DNA of 64,000 bases from Stenotrophomonas acidaminiphila. GTDB taxonomy: Bacteria > Pseudomonadota > Gammaproteobacteria > Xanthomonadales > Xanthomonadaceae. Shown here one piece after another: positions 56,777 to 64,000 of the stretch. The stretch covers positions 3,394,501 through 3,458,500 of the forward strand of contig CP019797.1 of NCBI GenBank assembly GCA_002951995.1, written 5' to 3'. The position numbers were made by a program, and so were the translations under genes. The notes under the pieces were generated by a model. The model had not been told where the DNA came from, made no database searches, and saw only the letters and a list, made by a program, of their open reading frames with translations. Position 1 is the first letter of the stretch; each line of letters starts with the position of its first letter.

Positions 56777-58966
56777 CTAGAGCACGTTCAGGTTGGCGTA
56801 GGCCATCACCAGCCACTTGCTGCCGGCCTCGGCGAACTCCACCTGCACCCGCGCATGCGCGCCGCTGCCCTCGTAGTCGGTGACCACGCCCTCGCCGAAC
56901 TTGGGGTGGCTGACGCTGGCGCCCAGGCGGATCGCCGGCGCCTCCAGCGCGGCATGGCCGGCCACCCGGCTGCTGCCGAGCGAGGCCGGGCGCGAGACCT
57001 GCACCCTGGGCCGTACTTCGTGCAACAGCTCGCGCGGGATCTCGCGCAGGAACCGCGACGGCAGGCTGTAGTTGTCCTGGCCGTGGATGCGGCGCGACTC
57101 GGCGTAACCCAGCACCAGCTTGTGCCGGGCGCGGGTGATGCCGACGTAGGCCAGCCGGCGCTCTTCCTCCAGCCGGCCGCTTTCCTCCAGCGAGCGCGCG
57201 CCCGGGAACAGCCCTTCCTCCAGCCCGGCCAGGAACACCAGCGGGAACTCCAGGCCCTTGGCCGAATGCAGGGTCATCAGCTGCACCCCGTCCTCGCCGG
57301 CCTGGGCCTGGCCTTCGCCGGCCTCCAGCGAGGCGTAGGACAGGAAGGCCACCAGCTCGCTCATGTCGGCGGCGCCCTCCTCGTCCTGGTCGCGCTGGAC
57401 GAAGCGCGAGGCCACCGAGACCAGTTCGTCGAGGTTGTCGCTGCGCGATTCGGAGTCGAGCGTGTTGCGGCTCTCCTTGCTCCAGTGTTCGCGCAGCGCC
57501 GAACGCACCAGCACGTGGTCGATGCGCTCGGCCAGGGTCATCTGCGCGGTTTCGCTGCCGATCTGCTGGACCAGGTTGAGGAAGCCGGCGAGCGCGTTCT
57601 TCGCGCGCGCCGCGAGGTCGTTGCCCTGGGTGGCGAGCATCGCCGCCTCCCACAGCGACAGCGACTGCGCGCGCGCGATGCGCCGCACCTCGTCCAGGGT
57701 ACGCTCGCCGATGCCACGCGCCGGCGTGTTCACCGCGCGCTCGAACGCGGCGTCGTCGTTGCGGTTGGTCAGCAGTCGCAGGTAGGCCAGCGCGTCCTTG
57801 ACCTCGGCGCGCTCGAAGAAGCGCATGCCGCCGTACACGCGGTACGGCACCTGCTCGGACAGCAGCGCTTCTTCGAAGGCGCGCGACTGCGCGTTGCTGC
57901 GGTAGAGCACGGCGATGTCGCCGTAGCTGCCGCCGTCACGCACCCATTGCCGCGCGCGCTCGACCAGGTAGCGCGCCTCGTCCATCTCGTTGTAGGCGGC
58001 GTACAGGTCGATCGGCTCGCCGTCGCCGCTGTCGGTCCACAGCTGCTTGCCGATGCGGTCCGGGTTGTGGGCGATGACCGCGTTGGCGGCATTGAGGATG
58101 TTGGCGCTGGAGCGGTAGTTCTGCTCCAGGCGGATGGTCTGCGCGCCCGGGAAATCCTTGAGGAAGCGCTGCACGTTCTCGACCTTGGCGCCGCGCCAGC
58201 CGTAGATCGCCTGGTCGTCGTCGCCGACCACGAACACGTGGCCCGTATCACCGGCCAGCACCCGCACGAAGGCGTACTGGATGGCATTGGTGTCCTGGAA
58301 TTCGTCGACCAGGATCTCGCCGAAGCGCGCGCGGTAGTGCGCCAGCAGCGCCGGGTTGTCGCGCAGCAGTTCGTGCGCGCGCAGCAGCAGTTCGGCGAAG
58401 TCGACCAGGCCGGCGCGGTCGCAGCGCGCCTGGTATTCGGTGTAGGCCTGGCGCATGGTTTCCAGCCACGCATCGTGCGGCTCGGGCTGGATGTGCTGCG
58501 GCCGGCGGCCCTCGTCCTTCTGCTCGTTGATCCACCAGGCGATCTGCTTGGGCGGGTGCTTGCCGTCGTCGATCTCCAGCGCCTGCACCACGCGCTTGAC
58601 CAGCCGCAGCTGGTCGTCCGAATCCATCACCTGGAACGCTTCGGGCAGCCTGGCGTCGGCCCAGTGCAGGCGCAGCAGGCGGTGCGCCAGGCCGTGGAAG
58701 GTGCCGATCCACATGCCGCGCGCGCCGTTGCGCAGCTGCAGGTCGATGCGGTGGCGCATCTCGCCGGCGGCCTTGTTGGTGAAGGTCACCGCGAAGATGC
58801 CGTGGGTCGGCACGCCGTGCACTTCATTGAGCCAGGCGATGCGGTGGGTAAGCACGCGGGTCTTGCCGGAGCCGGCGCCAGCGAGGATCAGGTAATGGCC
58901 GGGAGCAGCGGAAACGGCCTCGCGCTGGGCCGGGTTCAGCCCGTCGAGCAGGTGGGAAACATCCAT
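56777..58966 (-). CDS. uvrD: DNA helicase II (UvrD/Rep family)
   Basis: This 729-residue superfamily 1A 3'-5' helicase begins MDVSHLLDGLNPAQREAVSAAPG. It has the Q motif, Walker A LAGAGSGKTRVLTHRIAWL, Ia FTNKAAGEM, II ILVDEFQDTNAIQY, III VVGDDDQAIYGWRGA, IV IRLEQNYRSSANIL, V LMTLHSAKGLEFPLVFLAGLEEGLFP and VI RLAYVGITRARHKL. LNPAQREAV is the usual UvrD start. It acts in nucleotide excision and mismatch repair. Length matches UvrD more than Rep. Confidence 0.93.
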   Translation of the reverse strand: MDVSHLLDGLNPAQREAVSAAPGHYLILAGAGSGKTRVLTHRIAWLNEVHGVPTHGIFAVTFTNKAAGEMRHRIDLQLRNGARGMWIGTFHGLAHRLLRLHWADARLPEAFQVMDSDDQLRLVKRVVQALEIDDGKHPPKQIAWWINEQKDEGRRPQHIQPEPHDAWLETMRQAYTEYQARCDRAGLVDFAELLLRAHELLRDNPALLAHYRARFGEILVDEFQDTNAIQYAFVRVLAGDTGHVFVVGDDDQAIYGWRGAKVENVQRFLKDFPGAQTIRLEQNYRSSANILNAANAVIAHNPDRIGKQLWTDSGDGEPIDLYAAYNEMDEARYLVERARQWVRDGGSYGDIAVLYRSNAQSRAFEEALLSEQVPYRVYGGMRFFERAEVKDALAYLRLLTNRNDDAAFERAVNTPARGIGERTLDEVRRIARAQSLSLWEAAMLATQGNDLAARAKNALAGFLNLVQQIGSETAQMTLAERIDHVLVRSALREHWSKESRNTLDSESRSDNLDELVSVASRFVQRDQDEEGAADMSELVAFLSYASLEAGEGQAQAGEDGVQLMTLHSAKGLEFPLVFLAGLEEGLFPGARSLEESGRLEEERRLAYVGITRARHKLVLGYAESRRIHGQDNYSLPSRFLREIPRELLHEVRPRVQVSRPASLGSSRVAGHAALEAPAIRLGASVSHPKFGEGVVTDYEGSGAHARVQVEFAEAGSKWLVMAYANLNVL

Positions 58967-59079
58967 CCCGGCATTTTAGGGCGTAGCGCGGCCAAAAGCC
59001 GAGAAACCGCAGGCGCCGGCGCCCTGCGTGGCCGGGCCGGGGCGAGGAATGCCCGGCCCGGCGGGGGCCGCCGCCGCGT

Positions 59080-60468
59080 TCATGCCTGCGGCGGCAACAG
59101 CCGCGCGGCCGCCTGCGCGGCCTGGCCGCGCAGTTCCGGGATGGCCAGGCTCTCCCACAACCGGCCGATACGCAGGCTGCCGACCACCTGTATGCGCGGC
59201 TCGGCCACGCCATCGGCGTCGAGCAGGCTGCCATCGTCCGCGCTGTCCAGGCCGATGCCGTGCGGCCCCGGGCGCGCGATGCCGCTGCCCAGCAGCTGCT
59301 GCAGCAGCGGATTGCGCATGGCCTGCGCGCGCATCTCCACGCCGGTGGCGTTGACCACGCAGTGCGCGTCGATCTGGAACGGCTGCCGCCGCGGGTCGAG
59401 CGCGCCCAGGCGCACGCAGGCGCCTTCGGCGATGGCGGTTTCCAGGCGCCCGCGGTGCAGGTGCAGGCGCCCCTGCCGGCGCAGCTCCAGCAGCTGCGCA
59501 TGCACCGGTACGGCGATGCGGTGCCGGTGCACGTCCCAGTAGCGCACCACGTGGCGCAGGAAACGGCGCTGGTCGTCGAAGGACAGCGACTGCCACAGCG
59601 CCTGCCCCAGCGGGCGGATGCGTTCCATCACGCTCTGCCAGGGGATGCCGCGGCGCGCCGCGTCGGCGGCATGCCGGCGCAGCGCGCGCATGCGCTGGCG
59701 CAGGCCCATCGCCAGCAGCGGTCCGGGGTCGTAGTCGGCGGCCGCGCCGCTGGCGTGCGGCAGTGGCAGCAGCGCGTGGCGCGAGAGCACGTGCACCTGC
59801 CCACGGTGCCCGGACGCCGCGAGCGAGGCCACGCAATCGGCCATGCTCAGCCCGGAGCCGACGATGGCCACGTCGGCGCTGGCGGCGACATCCTGCACCG
59901 CGTCGTAGTCCCAGGCCTCGATGCGCTTGCCCGGCGGCACCGCGCCGGCGCCGCGCGCCGGCAGCGGCCGCAGCGCGTTGCCGCTGCACAGCGCCACCGC
60001 GGCGGCCCGCAACGGCGGGCCCGCGTCCAGCTGCAGCAGCAGTCCATCGGCGTGGCGCTCCAAGGCGTGGACCCGCGCGGCGCGCACGTCCAGCCGCGCC
60101 GGGCTGGCATCCACCGCCTCCTGCAGGCGCTGCCGCAGATAGGCGGCGTAGTGGTGGCGGGCGACGAAGGCCTGCGCCAGCGCGTCGCGGCCAGTGCCCG
60201 GCAGGGCGTCGTGCGCGACCAGGTAATCGAGGAAATCGTCGGGCCGGTCCGGGAAGCCGCTCATCTTGCCGGCCGGCACGTTGAGCAGGTGTTCGGGACG
60301 ACGGGTGGCGTAGGCCACGCCGCGGCCGAGCGGGAGCTGCGGTTCGAGAAGCACCACGCGCAGCTCGCCGCGCGCGCCACGCAGCACGCCGATCGCGGTG
60401 AGCACGCCGGCGGCGCCACCGCCGATGATGGCGATGTCGCAGGTCTGCATCGGGTCGGTAACGGTCAT
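59080..60468 (-). CDS. FAD/NAD(P)-binding protein (HI0933/PF13454-like)
   Basis: This 462-residue flavoprotein starts [28 protein letters not shown] (Rossmann GGGAAG). It has the domain-specific PLGRGVAYATRRPEHLLNVPAGKMSGFPD, a second dinucleotide motif in DVAIVGSGLSMADCVASLAASGH and VVNATGVEMR. The family resembles hydroxyacylglutathione-unrelated oxidoreductases and amine monooxygenase-like proteins annotated as FAD-NAD(P)-binding. No substrate is evident. An ATG at 60564 is open but lacks homology. Confidence 0.8.
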   Translation of the reverse strand: MTVTDPMQTCDIAIIGGGAAGVLTAIGVLRGARGELRVVLLEPQLPLGRGVAYATRRPEHLLNVPAGKMSGFPDRPDDFLDYLVAHDALPGTGRDALAQAFVARHHYAAYLRQRLQEAVDASPARLDVRAARVHALERHADGLLLQLDAGPPLRAAAVALCSGNALRPLPARGAGAVPPGKRIEAWDYDAVQDVAASADVAIVGSGLSMADCVASLAASGHRGQVHVLSRHALLPLPHASGAAADYDPGPLLAMGLRQRMRALRRHAADAARRGIPWQSVMERIRPLGQALWQSLSFDDQRRFLRHVVRYWDVHRHRIAVPVHAQLLELRRQGRLHLHRGRLETAIAEGACVRLGALDPRRQPFQIDAHCVVNATGVEMRAQAMRNPLLQQLLGSGIARPGPHGIGLDSADDGSLLDADGVAEPRIQVVGSLRIGRLWESLAIPELRGQAAQAAARLLPPQA

Positions 60469-60559
60469 GCGCCGATTGTAGGCGATGCGCCCGGCGCGGC
60501 ATGATGCCGCCGCCGCATGTGCTGATGGAGCATGCTGATGGCGCCGCGCATGCCCCGGA

Positions 60560-60587
60560 AACAACGAACCCGCCTTGCGGCGGGTCC
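60560..60587 (-). terminator. Terminator of the rpmB-rpmG transcript
   Basis: ACCCGCC (60568-60574), loop TTGC and GGCGGGT (60579-60585) form a seven-base stem. On the minus strand it is followed by TCGTTGTTT, a reasonable U-rich tail, about 35 bases past the rpmG stop. Confidence 0.6.
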
Positions 60588-60621
60588 GGTGTGGAACGGC
60601 GATCCAGGCAATCCGTGCGGA

Positions 60622-60785
60622 TTACTTGATCTTGCCTTCCTTGTACATCACGTGCTTACGGACCACCGGGTCATACTTCAGGAATTCCATCTTCCCGGGG
60701 TGTTCTTCTTGTTCTTGTCCGTGGTGTAGAAGTGGCCGGTACCGGCCGAGGAAATCATACGGACCTTGTCGCGCTTGCCTGCCAT
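60622..60785 (-). pseudogene. rpmG: 50S ribosomal protein L33, frameshifted as read
   Basis: Reading [31 protein letters not shown] from 60785, the frame fails at the CCC run 60694-60696. One extra base restores [24 protein letters not shown] and the stop at 60622. The repaired 54-residue L33 is complete, of the zinc-free type. It lies 13 bases after rpmB, the standard rpmB-rpmG operon. A frameshift in a normally intact, highly expressed ribosomal gene argues for a sequencing error. Confidence 0.9.
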
Positions 60786-60798
60786 GATGGTTTACTCC

Positions 60799-61035
60799 TC
60801 AGACCTTTTCGCCGCGCGCACGCAGCTCAGCCAGAACGGAATCGATGCCGTTCTTGTCGATGGTGCGCAGTGCATGCGCGGAAACACGAAGCTTGACCCA
60901 GCGGTTCTCGCTGGCGACCCAGAAACGACGCTCGTGCAGGTTCGGCTGGAAACGACGACGGGTCTTGTTGTTGGCATGCGAGACGTTGTTACCCGTCTGC
61001 ACCTTCTTGCCGGAAACTTGGCAAACTCGGGACAT
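60799..61035 (-). CDS. rpmB: 50S ribosomal protein L28
   Basis: This 78-residue protein, [32 protein letters not shown], is a textbook L28: basic, with [32 protein letters not shown]. It is first in the rpmBG operon and has a strong promoter at 61202-61230. Length normal. Confidence 0.97.
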   Translation of the reverse strand: MSRVCQVSGKKVQTGNNVSHANNKTRRRFQPNLHERRFWVASENRWVKLRVSAHALRTIDKNGIDSVLAELRARGEKV

Positions 61036-61201
61036 TGCGCACCTCGGTAATGTCGGTTGTCTCTTCCTTGGCCAGGAAGAGGGCGGCCCCGGCGGTTGCC
61101 CGCCACGTGTCATGGGAATCAAAGGGTTACGCTGACGAGGGTGGGCGGATGACACGTTCCCGGCCACCGATCCGGAGGTTTCCGGACACAGCGAGCCGGC
61201 A

Positions 61202-61230
61202 ATTATGCCGGGCCAAGGCCCCGAGTGCAA
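61202..61230 (-). promoter_or_regulatory. Sigma-70 type promoter of rpmB-rpmG
   Basis: On the minus strand TTGCAC (61230-61225) and CATAAT (61207-61202) are separated by exactly 17 bases, an excellent sigma-70 match. The predicted transcript has an about 160-base leader before rpmB. Confidence 0.65.
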
Positions 61231-61250
61231 ACCGCCGGCCGCGGCCGGCC

Positions 61251-61936
61251 CTACCGGGGCGCGAAATCCAGGCTCCGGCGCCAGCGCAGCGGCGTGGCGG
61301 CCCGGCCCGGGTCCGGCGGAAACAGGCTCAGGTAGCCGGCGGCGATGGCACGGTCGCGCAGGCGTTCGCCCACGCCTTCGGCCACTTCGACGTCCACATG
61401 GGTGACCTTGCCCTGCGGATCGACGTCCATCGCCCAGACCAGCCGCCCCCCCATTGTTCCGGGGCGATCGAGGCATCGTAGTTCGGGCGGCCGGCGACAT
61501 AGGGAACGTCGCGCTGCTGGAACAAGGGCGAGTCCTCCAGCCGTGGATCGACACGGATCGTCGCGGTGTTGCTGCCACCGTCGCCGAGGACCGCATGCGC
61601 GGTCCAGTCTCCCGGCCGGCCACCGCTGCCCAGGTCGGCCCGGTAGCAGCGCTTGCTGCCGCGGTAGTCGTCATGACGCTGCAGGGACACCCGCTTGCCG
61701 TCGGCATCGCGCAACTCCAGTTGCAGGCCGCCGACATCGCCGCTCGCGGCAGGGGCGGCCACACAGATCTGGTGCGCGTGATCGCCGGTCATGACGAACT
61801 GCCGGGTCTGCTGGCGGGCAAGCGCGTCAGCCGGGGTCCTGGACCACAGGAACTCGATGTAGATGCCGCTGTCCTGGGCGGCGGCCGGGCCGCACAGCGA
61901 CAACAGCAAGGGCACGACAAGCTGGCGCGATCGCAT
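61251..61936 (-). pseudogene. Secreted TonB-domain-like protein, frameshifted as read
   Basis: MRSRQLVVPLLLSLCGPAAAQ is a signal peptide. The middle part ([31 protein letters not shown]) is followed by [13 protein letters not shown], and the frame breaks in the seven-C run 61446-61452 (G on the coding strand). With eight G the frame continues [36 protein letters not shown], a TonB C-terminal-like fold, to a stop at 61251. The repaired protein is about 228 residues. No exbBD neighbour is present; the role is unknown. Confidence 0.7.
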
Positions 61937-61994
61937 GGGTCCGCTCCCTGGAGATACCGCCGGACTCTAGCCAACCCGGCAGGTGCGGATCAAA

Positions 61995-62627
61995 TCAGGA
62001 CGCGCGCGCCCGCGCGCCACGCAGCTCACGCCAGGCCGTGCGCGCCACCTTCCAGGCCGAGCGCAGGAACAGCAGCAGCAAGGCCACCGCGATCAGCAGG
62101 TCCGGCCAGCCGGCACCGAACGCCCACACCGCCAGCGCGGCCAGGATAACCGCGCCGCCTTCGTAGACGTCATTCAACGAGCACGCCCAGGCCGAGGCCA
62201 GGTTGATGTCGCCCTGGCGATAGGGCCACAACAGGCGCAGGCACAGCAGGTTGGCGGCCAGGTTCAGCAGCGCGGCGATGCCCATGCTCTCGAACAACGG
62301 CAGGTGCGGATGGCTCAGCTTCCAGCCGATGCCCACGGCCACCGCGATGGCCGCGCCCAGGATGAAGGCCGCCTTGAGCAGGGCGACCCTCGCCTTGGCG
62401 GCGAGGCCGGCACCCACCACCGCCAGGCTCAACGCGTAGGTCAGCGCGTCGCCCAGGTTGTCCAGGCTGCCGGACAGCAGCGACGCCGAACCGCTGTGCC
62501 AGGCCGCGGCCATCATCATCACGAAGGTCAGCAGGTTGATCACCAGCACCCACACCAGCACACGCCGCTGGCGTGCCTGCATGCGCCCGACCTCCAAGGT
62601 CCGGCCACAGCCGCAACAGTCGCTCAT
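61995..62627 (-). CDS. Cation diffusion facilitator-type transporter with Cys-rich N-terminus
   Basis: The product is 210 residues from MSDCCGCGRTLEVGRMQARQ. About six hydrophobic segments follow, with the CDF motif SLLSGSLDNLGDALTYALSL (Asp pair on helix 2; usual form D-x3-D) and a second acidic pair ACSLNDVYEGGAVILAALAV on helix 5. The cytoplasmic C-terminal CDF domain is absent, giving the short type. CCGC at the N-terminus may bind thiophilic metal. The RND efflux gene lies just downstream, so metal export is likely. Confidence 0.8.
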   Translation of the reverse strand: MSDCCGCGRTLEVGRMQARQRRVLVWVLVINLLTFVMMMAAAWHSGSASLLSGSLDNLGDALTYALSLAVVGAGLAAKARVALLKAAFILGAAIAVAVGIGWKLSHPHLPLFESMGIAALLNLAANLLCLRLLWPYRQGDINLASAWACSLNDVYEGGAVILAALAVWAFGAGWPDLLIAVALLLLFLRSAWKVARTAWRELRGARARAS

Positions 62628-62741
62628 TCCGGTTCCAGACACGATGCCAGGGCCGATTTTCCCACCGGCGGGCACGGCTTGCAGCGCACCCCGCAGCGCA
62701 ACGTCCCCGGCCCACGCCGATGGCGTGGGCCGGGGCTGGAT

Positions 62742-64000
<1,259 letters not shown>

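Overview
The window is about 69-70% GC and comes from a gammaproteobacterium of the Xanthomonadaceae (Lysobacter / Luteimonas / Pseudoxanthomonas-like). The main evidence is a complete xanthomonadin-type aryl polyene pigment cluster with a XanB2 chorismatase, an sX13-like small RNA next to polA, and intergenic repeats of the kind common in this family. There is no tRNA, rRNA, CRISPR array, transposase or phage gene.

Layout. 1-2 kb: two consecutive secreted RHS-type ORFs. 2.3-4.9 kb: Nu-class GST, UPF0114 membrane protein, TonB-domain lipoprotein. 4.9-5.5 kb: four-unit hairpin repeat array. 5.5-10 kb: NatAB-type ABC exporter, a membrane-anchored alpha/beta hydrolase, and a small XRE regulator with a membrane protein preceded by two operator-like palindromes. 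10-14 kb: diguanylate cyclase, ferredoxin-NADP reductase, YadGH-type ABC exporter. 14-24 kb: ketopantoate reductase-like, SDR, TatD, HrpB with a 103-bp tandem repeat of its 3' end, RluE-type pseudouridine synthase, exported methyltransferase, aldo/keto reductase. 24-34 kb: PatZ-like acetyltransferase, MgtE with a structured leader, KefB-type antiporter, giant ankyrin protein, YcgL.

34.4-47 kb is the pigment cluster. XanB2 makes the 3-hydroxybenzoate starter, an AMP ligase loads it, and an acyl carrier protein, ketosynthase plus chain-length-factor-like partner, FabG reductase and two hotdog dehydratases build the polyene. An acyltransferase and a glycosyltransferase would modify the lipid, and LolA-like and MMPL proteins would export it. 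A 786-bp inverted pair of multi-hairpin repeats fills the gap between xanB2 and the ligase.

47-64 kb: S9 peptidase, Nudix, HemF, YetF, the sX13-like sRNA, PolA, DUF2782 lipoprotein, UspA, UvrD, FAD protein, rpmB-rpmG, a TonB-domain protein, a CDF transporter and the end of a CusA/CzcA-type RND pump running off the window.

Six genes (natA, ankyrin, Nudix, uspA, rpmG, TonB-like) each lack exactly one base in a G/C run. The bias, together with a hit in ribosomal protein L33, suggests homopolymer sequencing errors more than true pseudogenes. The least explained signals are the mgtE leader fold and the covarying hairpins of the inverted repeat.
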